A stretch of 64,000 nt of DNA, from NCBI RefSeq assembly GCF_001687545.1, contig NZ_CP016545.1, positions 2,155,001 to 2,219,000 of the forward strand. Direction: 5' to 3'. The notes beneath the pieces were generated by a model. It worked only from the letters and a program-made list of their open reading frames with translations, was not told the origin of the DNA and ran no database searches. This DNA comes from Paraurantiacibacter namhicola (GTDB lineage Bacteria; Pseudomonadota; Alphaproteobacteria; Sphingomonadales; Sphingomonadaceae). The position numbers were made by a program, and so were the translations under genes. Below are positions 42,835 to 52,302 of the stretch, one piece after another (within the stretch, counting starts at the first letter, position 1; every line of letters begins with the position of its first letter).

Positions 42835-43514
42835 GCGGGCTTTTTCGCGAACCAGATCGTGTGGTGCGGGCCCTTGTTGTTGGGCCGCGCGCGGACGGTG
42901 CGGACCTCCACCTCGAAGCCTGCATCCATCAGGCGGCGCGTGAACTTGTGGTCCGGCGCGGCGGACCACACGGACAGGATGCCGCCCGTATTCAGGGCAT
43001 CGCGGCAACGCGCGAGCCCGGTGCGGCTGTAAAGCCGGAAATTGGCATCGCGTACAATGCCTTCGGGGCCATTGTCGACATCCAGCAGAATCGCGTCATA
43101 TCGGGGCGTGGTCCCGTCCACCGCATCGTCCACCAGCGCAGCCACATCGGCGATTTCCACCGTGCCGCGCGCGTCGGACAGTGTGTCGCCCGTCAGGCCG
43201 GCCAGCGGGCCGCGCGCCCACTCCAGGATTTCCGGCACGATCTCCGCCACCACAACCTCGCCGCCGTCGGGCAGCGCCTCCAGCGCGGCGCGATAGGTAA
43301 AGCCCATGCCGTAACCGCCGATCAGCACGCGCGGCTTTGGCGCAGAAAGCTCAGCCAGCGTCAGCACGGCGAGCTGTTCTTCGGAGAACTGCATGCGCGT
43401 GCCCATCAGCTCGTCACGCCCCAGCATGATGATGAAGTCGCGCCCATGGCTGACCAGGGTGAGCGTTTCACCCCCCGGCACATCGGCAGTGGCAATGGTT
43501 TCGCGTGGCAGCAT
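42831..43514 (-). CDS. Spermidine synthase-like methyltransferase-fold protein
   Basis: A 227-residue protein with the spermidine/spermine synthase Rossmann fold. VLIGGYGMGFTYRAALEALPDGGEVVVAEIVPEILEWARG shows motif I and the acidic end of strand 2. AILLDVDNGPEGIV (about 140) replaces the D-x-x-D-P of true spermidine synthases. It lacks the usual N-terminal beta domain and is short, so it may be a different aminopropyl- or methyltransferase. The ATG at 43514 follows GGGGCCCC-rich leader DNA without a clear Shine-Dalgarno. Confidence 0.75.
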   Translation of the reverse strand: MLPRETIATADVPGGETLTLVSHGRDFIIMLGRDELMGTRMQFSEEQLAVLTLAELSAPKPRVLIGGYGMGFTYRAALEALPDGGEVVVAEIVPEILEWARGPLAGLTGDTLSDARGTVEIADVAALVDDAVDGTTPRYDAILLDVDNGPEGIVRDANFRLYSRTGLARCRDALNTGGILSVWSAAPDHKFTRRLMDAGFEVEVRTVRARPNNKGPHHTIWFAKKPA

Positions 43515-43530
43515 AGGGGCCCCTTATACG

Positions 43531-43563
43531 GAAAAAGGCCGCAAGGGCATCCACCCTTGCGAC
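43531..43563 (-). terminator. Rho-independent terminator after pnp
   Basis: Read on the minus strand, CGCAAGGG pairs with CCCTTGCG (43554-43561 with 43540-43547) and is followed by GGCCTTTTTCC. It ends pnp transcription before the spermidine-synthase-like gene. Confidence 0.82.
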
Positions 43564-43594
43564 CTTCCCTCTCCAACTGTGAAACTTGTCGCGA

Positions 43595-43672
43595 ACCCCT
43601 GCGAAGGCAGGGGTCTCGTGCCGCCATTGGAGTGCTGGCGGAACGAGGTCCCGGCTTTCGCCGGGACTCACG
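43595..43672. repeat. REP-like palindromic element A, 3' of pnp
   Basis: Two hairpins about 35 bp apart: CCCCTGC-GAAG-GCAGGGG (43596-43613) and GTCCCGGC-TTTC-GCCGGGAC (43648-43667). The spacer also forms arms (CTCGT/ACGAG and CCGCC/GGCGG). It ends with CTCAC. A related element lies at 46129-46205. This arrangement is like the BIME/REP sequences of other bacteria. Confidence 0.65.
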
Positions 43673-43681
43673 CTGTGCGGA

Positions 43682-45994
43682 TTAGTCCTTCAGGAAGTCC
43701 GGCACGTGGGCTTCACCGCCCCCGTTGTCGTCACCACCCTTGTTGCTACCGTCACGGTCGCCGCCACGGTCACGGCCACCGCCGCCACGCGGGCCGCGCC
43801 CGCCGCCGCCACGGCGATCACCGCCACGGCCGCCACGGTCACCACCGCGATCGCCGCGCGGCTTGCTTTCGCGCGGCGGACGGGTGTCTTCCAGCTCTTC
43901 ACCGGTTTCCTGGTCGACGACGCGCATCGACAGGCGAACCTTGCCGCGCTGGTCGATCTCGAGGACCTTGACCTTAACTTCCTGGCCTTCGGACACGACG
44001 TCGGTCGGCTTCTCGACACGCTCGTTCTTCATTTCGGACACGTGGACGAGACCGTCCTTGCCGCCCATGAAGTTCACGAATGCACCGAAGTCCACGATGT
44101 TGACGACCTTGCCGGTGTAGATCTTGCCGACTTCGGCTTCTTCCACGATGCCTTCGATCCACGCCTTCGCGGCTGCGATCTCGTCACCATTGGAGGAGCT
44201 GATCTTGATCACGCCCTCGTCGTCGATGTCCACCTTGGCACCGGTTTCGGCAACGATCTCGCGGATCACCTTGCCGCCCGTACCGATGACGTCGCGGATC
44301 TTCGACTTATCGATCTGCATGGTCTCGATGCGCGGAGCGTGCTTGGACACTTCACCGCGAGCCGAACCCAGGGCCTTCTGCATTTCGCCCAGGATGTGCG
44401 CGCGACCTTCGCTGGCCTGTGCCAGTGCGGTCTTCATGATCTCCTGCGTGATGCCGGCGACCTTGATGTCCATCTGCAGGGACGTGATGCCCTTTTCGGA
44501 ACCTGCGACCTTGAAGTCCATGTCGCCCAGGTGATCTTCGTCACCCAGGATGTCGGACAGGACGGCGAAATCTTCGCCTTCCAGGATCAGGCCCATGGCG
44601 ATGCCGGAAACCGGGCGCTCGATCGGAACGCCGGCGTCCATCATGGACAGGCAGCCACCGCAGACCGTCGCCATCGAGGACGAGCCGTTGGACTCGGTGA
44701 TGTCGGACAGGATGCGGATGGTGTACGGGAAGTCTTCATGGGCGGGCAGCACCGGGTGCAGCGCGCGCCATGCCAGCTTGCCGTGGCCCGTTTCGCGGCG
44801 GCTGGTGAAGCCGAAGCGACCAACTTCGCCGACCGAATAGGGCGGGAAGTTATAGTGCAGCATGAAGTGGTTGTACGAGAGGCCTTCCAGCCCGTCGATC
44901 ATCTGCTCGGCATCCTTGGTGCCCAGCGTGGTGGTGCAGATGGCCTGCGTCTCACCGCGCGTGAACAGGGCGGAACCGTGCGTACGGGGCAGCAGGCCGA
45001 CCATCGCCTCGATCGGGCGAACCTGGTCCAGCTTGCGGCCGTCGATACGCTGGCCGTCCTTAAGGATGGCACCGCGAACGATTTCGGCTTCCAGCTTCTT
45101 GACCGCCTTGTTGGCGACCATCTGCGTCTGGCCTTCTTCGTCGGCGAAGGCTTCCTTCGCCTTGGCACGTGCGGAATTCAGCGCGTCGCTGCGGGCCGAC
45201 TTGTCGGTCAGCTTGTAAGCGGCGGCAATGTCGTCGCCCACGATGCCGCGCAGCTTTTCCTTGATGGCGCTGGTGTCATCGGAGGTGTCGACTTCCCACG
45301 GATCCTTGGCGGCCTGCTCGGCCAGCTCGATGATCGCACCGATGACCTTGCGGCTTTCCTCATGCGCGAACATGACGGCGCCCAGCATGGTTTCCTCGTC
45401 CAGTTCCTTGGCTTCGGATTCCACCATCATCACCGCGTCCTGCGTGGCGGCAACGACGAGGTCGAGGTGACCGTCTTCGCCAAGCGCATCGCCCAGGCTG
45501 GGGTTGAGGATGTAATCGCTGCCGTCGTAACCGACGCGTGCTGCACCGATCGGGCCCATGAAGGGCAGGCCGGAAATGGTCAGGGCCGCAGAGGCGGCGA
45601 CCATGGCGACGATATCGGGCTCGGTCTCGCCATCATAGGACAGGACCTGGCAGATCACGTTGATTTCGTTGTAGAAACCTTCCGGGAACAGCGGCCGCAC
45701 CGGGCGGTCGATCAGGCGGGAGGTCAGCGTTTCCTTCTCCGTGGCGCGGCCTTCGCGCTTGAAGAAGCCGCCCGGGATACGGCCCGCGGACGAGAATTTT
45801 TCCTGGTAGTGGACGGTCAGCGGGAAGAAGTCCTGCCCTTCACGAACACTCTTGGCGGCGGTCACGGCGCAAAGCACCACGGTTTCGCCATAAGTGGCCA
45901 GCACGGCGCCGTCAGCCTGACGGGCGATCTGGCCTGTTTCGAGGGTGAGGGTCTTTCCGCCCCACTCGATCGATACGGTTTTCTTGTCGAACAT
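43682..45994 (-). CDS. pnp: Polyribonucleotide nucleotidyltransferase (PNPase)
   Basis: A 770-residue PNPase, the phosphorolytic 3'-5' exoribonuclease of the degradosome. It has two RNase PH domains (about 10-145 and 315-465), with [12 protein letters not shown] in the first and [13 protein letters not shown] in the second. A KH domain ([15 protein letters not shown], about 560) and an S1 domain ([18 protein letters not shown], about 622) follow. The C-terminal tail (about 703-758) is rich in Arg-Gly repeats and ends [12 protein letters not shown]. It follows rpsO, as in most Proteobacteria. Confidence 0.97.
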   Translation of the reverse strand: MFDKKTVSIEWGGKTLTLETGQIARQADGAVLATYGETVVLCAVTAAKSVREGQDFFPLTVHYQEKFSSAGRIPGGFFKREGRATEKETLTSRLIDRPVRPLFPEGFYNEINVICQVLSYDGETEPDIVAMVAASAALTISGLPFMGPIGAARVGYDGSDYILNPSLGDALGEDGHLDLVVAATQDAVMMVESEAKELDEETMLGAVMFAHEESRKVIGAIIELAEQAAKDPWEVDTSDDTSAIKEKLRGIVGDDIAAAYKLTDKSARSDALNSARAKAKEAFADEEGQTQMVANKAVKKLEAEIVRGAILKDGQRIDGRKLDQVRPIEAMVGLLPRTHGSALFTRGETQAICTTTLGTKDAEQMIDGLEGLSYNHFMLHYNFPPYSVGEVGRFGFTSRRETGHGKLAWRALHPVLPAHEDFPYTIRILSDITESNGSSSMATVCGGCLSMMDAGVPIERPVSGIAMGLILEGEDFAVLSDILGDEDHLGDMDFKVAGSEKGITSLQMDIKVAGITQEIMKTALAQASEGRAHILGEMQKALGSARGEVSKHAPRIETMQIDKSKIRDVIGTGGKVIREIVAETGAKVDIDDEGVIKISSSNGDEIAAAKAWIEGIVEEAEVGKIYTGKVVNIVDFGAFVNFMGGKDGLVHVSEMKNERVEKPTDVVSEGQEVKVKVLEIDQRGKVRLSMRVVDQETGEELEDTRPPRESKPRGDRGGDRGGRGGDRRGGGGRGPRGGGGRDRGGDRDGSNKGGDDNGGGEAHVPDFLKD

Positions 45995-46128
45995 GTATTA
46001 TCCTTTTGAACCCGCACGCCACATTGCGATGCGGGGCCTACTGCCGGGGATACCGTCCCGGTCCGGTCCGAGGGCTCTTGCCTCGACATTGCGGGCCACC
46101 GGATTGCGGCCCATTCTTCAATTTGTGA

Positions 46129-46205
46129 TCCCCGGCGCAGGCCGGGGTCTCAGGCCACTGGCGTCGCGCCGGAGGCAGGAGGCCCCAGCCTGCGCTGGGG
46201 CTCAC
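46129..46205. repeat. REP-like palindromic element B, 5' of pnp
   Basis: Two hairpins: CCCCGGC-GCAG-GCCGGGG (46130-46147) and CCCCAGC-CTGC-GCTGGGG (46183-46200), followed by CTCAC. It shares layout with element A: CCCC-GC-N4-GC-GGGGTCTC, about 35 bp, then a second hairpin and CTCAC. It lies in the 250-bp rpsO-pnp gap, so it is transcribed with them unless processed. Confidence 0.65.
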
Positions 46206-46246
46206 ATGGACAAAAGGCGACCATCGGCCGCCCTTCGAGAAACTCG

Positions 46247-46516
46247 TTATTTGCGAAGACCCAGCTTCTTGATCAGGTCGTTGTAACGGCCCAGATCCTT
46301 GCGCTTCAGGTAAGCAAGCAGGTTGCGACGCTTGTTGACCATCATCAGCAGACCACGGCGGGAATGGTTATCCTTGTGGTTGCTCTTGAAGTGTTCGGTC
46401 AGGTTGCGGATACGCTCGGTCAGGATGGCGACCTGGACTTCCGGAGAACCGGTATCGCCCTTGGAGGTGGCGTTGTCCTTGATGATCTTCTGCTTCTGCT
46501 CGGGTGCTACCGACAT
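46247..46516 (-). CDS. rpsO: 30S ribosomal protein S15
   Basis: An 89-residue S15, normal length. It shows the typical [53 protein letters not shown] segments and ends LGLRK. It binds 16S rRNA early in 30S assembly. It lies between truB (six bases away) and pnp, the common order. Confidence 0.98.
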   Translation of the reverse strand: MSVAPEQKQKIIKDNATSKGDTGSPEVQVAILTERIRNLTEHFKSNHKDNHSRRGLLMMVNKRRNLLAYLKRKDLGRYNDLIKKLGLRK

Positions 46517-46521
46517 TCATG

Positions 46522-47526
46522 TTACTCCGCGACATCGGAAAGGTTGAAACCCCTGACGACTTTCATCGTCCCGCCATCCAGTTCCACCAGCGCCACCGGG
46601 ACATTGCCCAGTTTCGCAAAATGAAGCCCGTCGGGATGGGGCAATCCGGAAACGACCCGGCCCTGACGGGCCGCCTGCGCGCTTTCCGGATCGAGATGCA
46701 GGGCCGGGATGTCGTCCAGCCCCGCCTCCAGCGGCAGGAGGAGGTCTTGAAGTCCCGCGCCCATAGACAAATCGTCCAACTTGTCCAGCGAAATCGCGTC
46801 CCGCTCGGCAAAGGGCCCGGCCTTCGTTCGCCTGAGGTAAGTGACGTGTCCCACCGTTCCAAGGGCGTGTGCGATATCCCGTGCAAGGCTGCGGATGTAC
46901 GTCCCCTTGCTGACATGCGCGGTCAGCGTGACGCTGTCCGCCATCTCCAGGGGCATCTGCGGGTCGTAGGGATCGGGGCGGCCGCTGGTGGTCTGGAAAA
47001 CGGACGCCACATCCTCGTCACTCCGCCCACCGGCCAGCGACAGGGAATGGATCGTAACGGCGCGCGTTTTCGCCTCCATCGCCACGTCCTCCCCCGCCCT
47101 CGCCCGGTCATAGGCGCGATTGCCGTCCACCTTGATAGCGGAGAAGACCGGCGGGACCTGCTCGATGGCGCCGGTGAAATGCTCCAGCACTGCGGCGATG
47201 GCGGCCATGGGCGGGCGCCGGTCGGAGCGGCGGACGACTTCGCCCTCCACGTCCAGCGTGTCCGTCTCCTCGCCGAATTGCAGGGTGAAATCGTAGATCT
47301 TGCTGGCGTCTAGCATGCGCCCGGCCAGCTTCGTCGCCTCCCCCAGCGCGATAGGCAGCACGCCTTGGGCCAGCGGGTCCAGCGTGCCGCCGTGGCCGAC
47401 CTTGGTCTTCGGGTGCCCTGCCTGCCGCATGATGCGCTTGACGGCACCCACGGCCTGCGTGGAGCCGAGGCCGCGCGGCTTGTCGAGAAGCAGCCAGCCG
47501 TGAAGTTGGGGTTTGTCGGTGTTCAC
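46522..47526 (-). CDS. truB: tRNA pseudouridine-55 synthase TruB
   Basis: A 334-residue TruB. HGWLLLDKPRGLGSTQAV (about 7-24) is motif I. GHGGTLDPLAQGVLPIALGEATKL (about 40) holds the catalytic Asp. KGTYIRSLARDIAHALG (about 205) is the third motif. I favour GTG 47526 because AGGGGG lies six bases upstream; ATG 47544 is in frame but would place that sequence inside the gene. It modifies U55 in the T loop of tRNAs. Confidence 0.93.
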   Translation of the reverse strand: MNTDKPQLHGWLLLDKPRGLGSTQAVGAVKRIMRQAGHPKTKVGHGGTLDPLAQGVLPIALGEATKLAGRMLDASKIYDFTLQFGEETDTLDVEGEVVRRSDRRPPMAAIAAVLEHFTGAIEQVPPVFSAIKVDGNRAYDRARAGEDVAMEAKTRAVTIHSLSLAGGRSDEDVASVFQTTSGRPDPYDPQMPLEMADSVTLTAHVSKGTYIRSLARDIAHALGTVGHVTYLRRTKAGPFAERDAISLDKLDDLSMGAGLQDLLLPLEAGLDDIPALHLDPESAQAARQGRVVSGLPHPDGLHFAKLGNVPVALVELDGGTMKVVRGFNLSDVAE

Positions 47527-47573
47527 CGGAAACCCCCTAGCCATTGGCGCACGCAAACGCCAAGCTATGCTGC

Positions 47574-49058
47574 ATGAGCGAAGGCTACGATTTGCTGGTG
47601 ATCGGCGGCGGCGTGAACGGCGCCGGGATTGCGCGCGATGCGGCCGGGCGCGGCATGCGCGTGCTGCTGGCGGAAAAGGACGACCTGGCCGCCCATACCT
47701 CCAGCGCCAGCACCAAGCTGGTACATGGCGGGCTGCGATACCTGGAGAATTACGAATTCCGCCTGGTGCGCGAGAGCCTGCAGGAGCGCGAACGGCTGCT
47801 GGCCATGGCGCCGCACATCATCTGGCCGCTGCGCTTCGTGCTGCCTTACGACAAGGGCCTGCGCCCGAAATGGATGCTGCGCGCGGGCCTGTTCCTTTAC
47901 GACCATATCGGCGGGCGCAAGGCCTTGCCGGGGACAGAGACGGTGGACCTTACCCGCCCACCCCATTCGCAGGTGCTGGAGCCGCGCCTGACGAGCGGCT
48001 TCGCCTATTCGGACTGCTGGGTGGAAGATGCGCGGCTGGTGGTGCTGAACACCGTGGACGCAGCGGAGCACGGCGCGGATATCCGCGTGCGGACCGAGGT
48101 GACGGGACTGGAGCGGCGTGACGAGGACTGGCTCGCAACGCTGCGCGGTCCGGACGGCGCGGAAGAGCAGGTATCGGCCAGGCAGGTGGTCAATGCCGCC
48201 GGGCCATGGGTCGATGCGGTACTGGGCAAGGCCATTCCCGGAGAGGACCATCGTAACCTCCGCCTCGTGCAAGGCAGCCACCTGATCTTCCCGCGCCTGT
48301 TCGCGGGCGACCACTGCTACATCTTCCAGAACGGCGACGGGCGCATCGTCTTTGCCATACCCTACGAGCGGGAGTTCACCCTCGTCGGCACGACGGACCG
48401 AAGGTACGAGGGCGATCCGGGCGAGGTCGCCATCACCGATGGCGAGGCGGACTATATTTGCGCCGCGATCAACGAATATCTCGCCACAGACGTGACGCCA
48501 GAGGACGCGATCTGGTCCTATTCCGGCGTGCGGCCGCTGTACGACGACAAGTCGGGCAGCGATTCCACCGTCACGCGGGATTATGTGTTCGAGCTGGACC
48601 GGGGTGCGCAAGACGCCGGGCCTCCCATCCTCTCCATTTTCGGCGGAAAGATCACGACGTATCGCAAGCTCGCCGAGCACGCGCTGGAGCGGCTCGGCGC
48701 GCCGGGGAAGGCGTGGACCGCTGACGAGGCTTTGCCGGGCGGCGATCTTCCGGTCAGTTTCGAGGCATTTGCCGGCCAGATGATCCGCACCACGCCCTTC
48801 CTGCCGCAGCAGGTGGTCTGGCGGCTATGCCGAGCCTACGGCTCGCGCGTCCGCGACGTCATCGGCACCGCGACCGATGCATCGCAGCTGGGCGAACATT
48901 TCGGACAGGGGCTCTACGAGGCGGAGATACGCCATCTCGTGCAGAACGAATTCGCTCGCAGCGCCGATGACGTCCTGTGGCGCCGCAGCAAGCTGGGCCT
49001 GCACATGAGCGATGCGCAGCGGGCGCGCGTGGCGGATTGGTTCGAGGCGCAGTCCTAG
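47574..49058 (+). CDS. glpD: Aerobic glycerol-3-phosphate dehydrogenase
   Basis: A 494-residue FAD-dependent enzyme that oxidises glycerol-3-phosphate to dihydroxyacetone phosphate and feeds the quinone pool. The FAD loop is LLVIGGGVNGAGIARDAAGRG (about 6-26). STKLVHGGLRYLENYEF (about 46) is the family signature, and GVRPLYDD and GGKITTYRKLAEHAL (about 360) follow. It is divergent from truB and overlaps the convergent M50 protease stop by four bases. No glpK or glpF is nearby. Confidence 0.95.
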   Translation: MSEGYDLLVIGGGVNGAGIARDAAGRGMRVLLAEKDDLAAHTSSASTKLVHGGLRYLENYEFRLVRESLQERERLLAMAPHIIWPLRFVLPYDKGLRPKWMLRAGLFLYDHIGGRKALPGTETVDLTRPPHSQVLEPRLTSGFAYSDCWVEDARLVVLNTVDAAEHGADIRVRTEVTGLERRDEDWLATLRGPDGAEEQVSARQVVNAAGPWVDAVLGKAIPGEDHRNLRLVQGSHLIFPRLFAGDHCYIFQNGDGRIVFAIPYEREFTLVGTTDRRYEGDPGEVAITDGEADYICAAINEYLATDVTPEDAIWSYSGVRPLYDDKSGSDSTVTRDYVFELDRGAQDAGPPILSIFGGKITTYRKLAEHALERLGAPGKAWTADEALPGGDLPVSFEAFAGQMIRTTPFLPQQVVWRLCRAYGSRVRDVIGTATDASQLGEHFGQGLYEAEIRHLVQNEFARSADDVLWRRSKLGLHMSDAQRARVADWFEAQS

Positions 49059-49738
49059 CGCGTCAGATTTGCGGTCCACGCCGCAATCGCAATGAACTGA
49101 TCCATCAGCCAGCCGACCGGCGGGCCGACCACGCCGTTCAGCAGCCAACGGTCGAGGAAATACCAGTCCGCCAAAAGCAGGATGATCAGAAACACGAAGC
49201 CGTATTTACGCACCGCACCGTAATGCCGCGCCCATTTTCGCGGCAGCAGCCCTTCGACCACATGGCTGCCGTCGAGCGGCGGGATTGGCAGCATGTTGAA
49301 CAGCGCCAGCACGATATTGATCAGGATGAACACCTGCAGGCCTGTCGCCGCAGTCTCCGTCACCATGCCCGTATCGCCCGTCGCGGCCAACAGGCCCAGC
49401 GCCACCGCTCCGACCGTCGCCAGTAGCACGTTCATCGCCGGACCCGCCGCCGCCACGGCCATCATGCCGTAACGCGGGTTGGTTAGGCGGCGCTGGTTGA
49501 CCGGCACGGGCTTGGCCCAGCCGAAGGGTGGCGCGCCGATGATATATAGCATGCCGGGCAGGATGACGGTGCCGAAGGGGTCGACATGGCGGATGGGGTT
49601 GAAGCTCAGCCGCCGCTGCTCCTTGGCCGTGGGATCGCCCAGTGCCAGCGCGGCCCAGCCGTGGCTCACCTCGTGAAACACGATGGCCACGATCAGGCAG
49701 GGCACTATGATCGCGGCGAGGAGGAGGGTCTCGGTCAT
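49055..49738 (-). CDS. Site-2-protease-family (M50) membrane metalloprotease
   Basis: A 227-residue polytopic membrane protein with four or five hydrophobic segments. The zinc motif HEVSH (about residues 22-26, IVFHEVSHGWAALALGD) and the third ligand region NMLPIPPLDGSHVVEGLLP (about 141-160) are intact. This is the compact, rhomboid-like-length group of M50 proteases. It may cut membrane-bound regulators, but its substrate is not predictable. Confidence 0.9.
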   Translation of the reverse strand: MTETLLLAAIIVPCLIVAIVFHEVSHGWAALALGDPTAKEQRRLSFNPIRHVDPFGTVILPGMLYIIGAPPFGWAKPVPVNQRRLTNPRYGMMAVAAAGPAMNVLLATVGAVALGLLAATGDTGMVTETAATGLQVFILINIVLALFNMLPIPPLDGSHVVEGLLPRKWARHYGAVRKYGFVFLIILLLADWYFLDRWLLNGVVGPPVGWLMDQFIAIAAWTANLTR

Positions 49739-49763
49739 TGGGCCCTAGATAGGGTGCCTGCCC

Positions 49764-50342
49764 TTACCCTTCCAGCGCGCGGACGAAATGCTTGCGGCAC
49801 AGCGCGACATAGCGGTCGTTGCCGCCGATCTCGGTCTGCTCGCCCTCGCCAACAGCCTTGCCGTGCGCATCCACGCGAAGGTTCATCGTCGCCTTGCGCC
49901 CGCAATGGCACATGGCCTTCAGCTCCACGAGGTTATCCGCAATGCCCAGCAGCGCCGCCGCGCCCGGAAACAGGTTGCCCTGGAAATCCGTGCGCAGGCC
50001 GTAACAGACGACGGGTATCCCCTCCTCGTCCGCCAGCCGCGCCAGCTGCCACACCTGATCGCGCGTCAGGAACTGCGCCTCGTCCACCAGCACGCAATGG
50101 ACCGGCTTCTCGTCATGCTCTTCCAGCACGCGTGCAGCGATGTCGGTCGCTTCCTCGAAACGGTGGGCATCGCTGGCAAGGCCAATGCGGCTGCTGATCG
50201 CGCCAAAACCGGGCCGGTCGTCCAGCGCGGCGGTCCACAGGCTGGTGCGCATGTCGCGCTCGTTATAATTGAACGCCGCCTGCAGCAGCGTGGAGCTCTT
50301 GCCCGCATTCATCGCGGCATAATAGAAATAGAGCTTGGCCAT
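49764..50342 (-). CDS. tdk: Thymidine kinase
   Basis: A 192-residue type II thymidine kinase. The P-loop is [14 protein letters not shown] (about 7-20). VDEAQFLT (about 86) is the Walker B-like motif, and [19 protein letters not shown] (about 117) the lasso region. Zinc-binding Cys are in CHCGRKA (about 146) and the C-terminal LCRKHF. It salvages thymidine by phosphorylation. Confidence 0.96.
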   Translation of the reverse strand: MAKLYFYYAAMNAGKSSTLLQAAFNYNERDMRTSLWTAALDDRPGFGAISSRIGLASDAHRFEEATDIAARVLEEHDEKPVHCVLVDEAQFLTRDQVWQLARLADEEGIPVVCYGLRTDFQGNLFPGAAALLGIADNLVELKAMCHCGRKATMNLRVDAHGKAVGEGEQTEIGGNDRYVALCRKHFVRALEG

Positions 50343-50413
50343 CGGGCATGGACGCTAATGCCCGCAGCGCGCCGCGCCAAGTTTGCGCGGCGACTTATCC
50401 GGCAGTCTTGCCG

Positions 50414-50821
50414 TCAGACGGGAAGCGGGCTGGAGCTGTCCACCTGCGGCGGTGCGACCGAGCGGCGGATGGAGGTGACATTGCAGCTGCGCCCGCTTTC
50501 GGTGAGGATGACGCGGCTGAACGTGTCGATCCGGCCGACACCGGGATCACGCTCGAACACGATGCGATTGCCCACGAAACCGCCCTTCAGGCAGCCTTCG
50601 TTCAGGCCCACGCGGTACCACTTGTTCTCCCGGTCGCGGACATACAGGCTGTCTCCCGCGCCGCGATGATATTCCTCCACGATACCCGAAGTGATCACCG
50701 TCTCGCGGTCGTCGACACCCGGGATCGCGGCCAACTGGACCGGCTCATGCGCGGTGGCACATGCGGCCAGCGTAATGGCGGGGAGAATGGCGGCGGCGAT
50801 TGCTGCGGGGCGGTTGGTCAT
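50414..50821 (-). CDS. DUF6491-like lipoprotein
   Basis: A 135-residue exported protein. The signal peptide ends in a lipobox (ITLAAC, Cys 21). The mature region YVRDRENKWYRVGLNEGCLKGGF and IVFERDPGVGRIDTFSRVILTESGRSCNVTSI resembles the small DUF6491 family, with two Cys that may pair. The function is unknown. Confidence 0.75.
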   Translation of the reverse strand: MTNRPAAIAAAILPAITLAACATAHEPVQLAAIPGVDDRETVITSGIVEEYHRGAGDSLYVRDRENKWYRVGLNEGCLKGGFVGNRIVFERDPGVGRIDTFSRVILTESGRSCNVTSIRRSVAPPQVDSSSPLPV

Positions 50822-50881
50822 GGCGCGTTCCTTTCACGGATGTGAACAGGAAACGCCCCGGCGCTTGAACAGTGCCTGAAT

Positions 50882-51310
50882 TTAGGGGGTTGCGTCCGGA
50901 TCCTCGGAGGCCGGCTCGTCCTCGTCCAGGTCGCGGGCGACGCGCGGATCGTCCAGCAGCCGCTCGATCCGATCGGCCTCGTCGAAGCTTTCGTCCGGTT
51001 TGAACTGCAGCTTCGGCGCGAATTTCAGGCCCAGCCGCTTGGCGACCTCGCGCTGCAGGAAGGCGGTGTTCTGGCGCAGCGCCTTGATCACGGCATCCTC
51101 TTCCGAGCCCAACAGCGGTTTCACGTAAGCTGCGGCGTTGCGCAGGTCCGGCGTCATGCGCACCTCCGTCACCGAGATATTCGCCGCGCTGACAACCGGG
51201 TCATGCACTTCCTGCCGGGCGAGCAGCTCCGACAGGATGTGGCGCACGCGCTCCCCCACCTTCAGGACGCGGACGGATTGCTGTTCGGGAGTGGAAGCGG
51301 TGCGGGCCAT
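50882..51310 (-). CDS. rbfA: Ribosome-binding factor A
   Basis: A 142-residue RbfA with the KH-like core: [27 protein letters not shown] (about 12-38), [21 protein letters not shown] (about 46) and [25 protein letters not shown] (about 96-120). It aids 30S maturation and 16S rRNA 5'-end processing. It lies in the infB cluster, as usual, separated from infB by two small genes. Confidence 0.95.
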   Translation of the reverse strand: MARTASTPEQQSVRVLKVGERVRHILSELLARQEVHDPVVSAANISVTEVRMTPDLRNAAAYVKPLLGSEEDAVIKALRQNTAFLQREVAKRLGLKFAPKLQFKPDESFDEADRIERLLDDPRVARDLDEDEPASEDPDATP

Positions 51311-51328
51311 GGCGGGCAGATGGGAAGT

Positions 51329-51865
51329 TCAGCCCATCTTGTCCAGTATGCGCCGCAGGCTGCGCATGTTGCGCGCCGTGCCGCGCTGGCCCAATTGCCG
51401 CTCAATATAGGGCGCGGTCAGCTTGCTGCGGCCCACGCCTGCGCGGTAATCGACATGCAGGGCGCGCTCTCCTGCCGCGATGCGTTCTGGCCCGCGATCG
51501 GCGTAGTGCTCGACCAGCGCATCGAAGGCCGCGCTGTCCAGCTCGCCTTCCAGGAAGATGGCGTGGACTTGGCTTGCATCGCCATCCTCGCGGAAAGGGT
51601 TAGCCGCGATGGCGGCAGCTAGTTCCTCGCGCGTCAGGACCACGGCAAAGCTGTCGATATCGAAGCGTTCGGCCACCACATGGGCGATCTTCTCGGCGAT
51701 GCCTGCTGCGGGGCGGTCCTCGTGCTGGAACAGGACATTGCCGCTGGCGATGACCGTTTCGACGGCATCGAAGCCTTCGCGTTCCAGCGCATGCCGCAAA
51801 TCCGCCATGGACAGACGATTGCCGCCGACATTGATCGCGCCCAGCAAGGCCGCGAACTGGACCAT
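51329..51865 (-). CDS. DUF1697 family protein
   Basis: A 178-residue DUF1697 protein. The family N-terminus is clear: FAALLGAINVGGNRLSMADLRHALEREGFDAVETVIASGNVLF. The biochemical role is unknown. Its ATG at 51865 shares a base with the stop codon of the PaaI-like gene (stop at 51865), so the two are coupled. Confidence 0.9.
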   Translation of the reverse strand: MVQFAALLGAINVGGNRLSMADLRHALEREGFDAVETVIASGNVLFQHEDRPAAGIAEKIAHVVAERFDIDSFAVVLTREELAAAIAANPFREDGDASQVHAIFLEGELDSAAFDALVEHYADRGPERIAAGERALHVDYRAGVGRSKLTAPYIERQLGQRGTARNMRSLRRILDKMG

Positions 51866-52290
51866 CAGGCCTGCTGGTCCGGCTTCGTGCCGTCAGGCCA
51901 CTCGGTCGCCATGGTAGTGGCAGTCGCGCGGGCGCACAGTTTGCCCTCATGGTCGAACAGCTCGGCCTCCACGAAGGTGATGCGCCGTCCCGGCTTCACC
52001 GTGTGCGCCTTCACCGTCAGCCGCTCCATCGCCACGGGGCGAAGCAGCGAGAGATTGATGTCGAGCGACAATTGCAGCTTGCCGCCCGTGCCCATGTAGA
52101 CGGCCGCGCCCATCGCCTCGTCCATGAAGCCGGCCAGCAGCCCGCCCTGCACGCAGCCACGCATGTTGGCGAAGCCTTCGGGCGGCACGAATGCCATCTC
52201 GATGGTCTTCGTCTCGGCATCGAAGCCGACCGGCTGCGCGCCCAATGTCTTGGCAGAGGGCCAGTTGAAAGCGTCCAGCGCCTTTTCCAT
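51865..52290 (-). CDS. PaaI-family hotdog thioesterase
   Basis: A 141-residue hotdog-fold protein. GCVQGGLLAGFMDEAMGAAVYMGTGG (about 46-71) contains the helix with the catalytic acid typical of PaaI thioesterases, and LSLDINLSLLRPV follows. It hydrolyses acyl-CoA thioesters; its substrate is unknown. It lies 12 bp after infB. Confidence 0.9.
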   Translation of the reverse strand: MEKALDAFNWPSAKTLGAQPVGFDAETKTIEMAFVPPEGFANMRGCVQGGLLAGFMDEAMGAAVYMGTGGKLQLSLDINLSLLRPVAMERLTVKAHTVKPGRRITFVEAELFDHEGKLCARATATTMATEWPDGTKPDQQA

Positions 52291-52302
52291 CAGCTGATTT
52301 CC

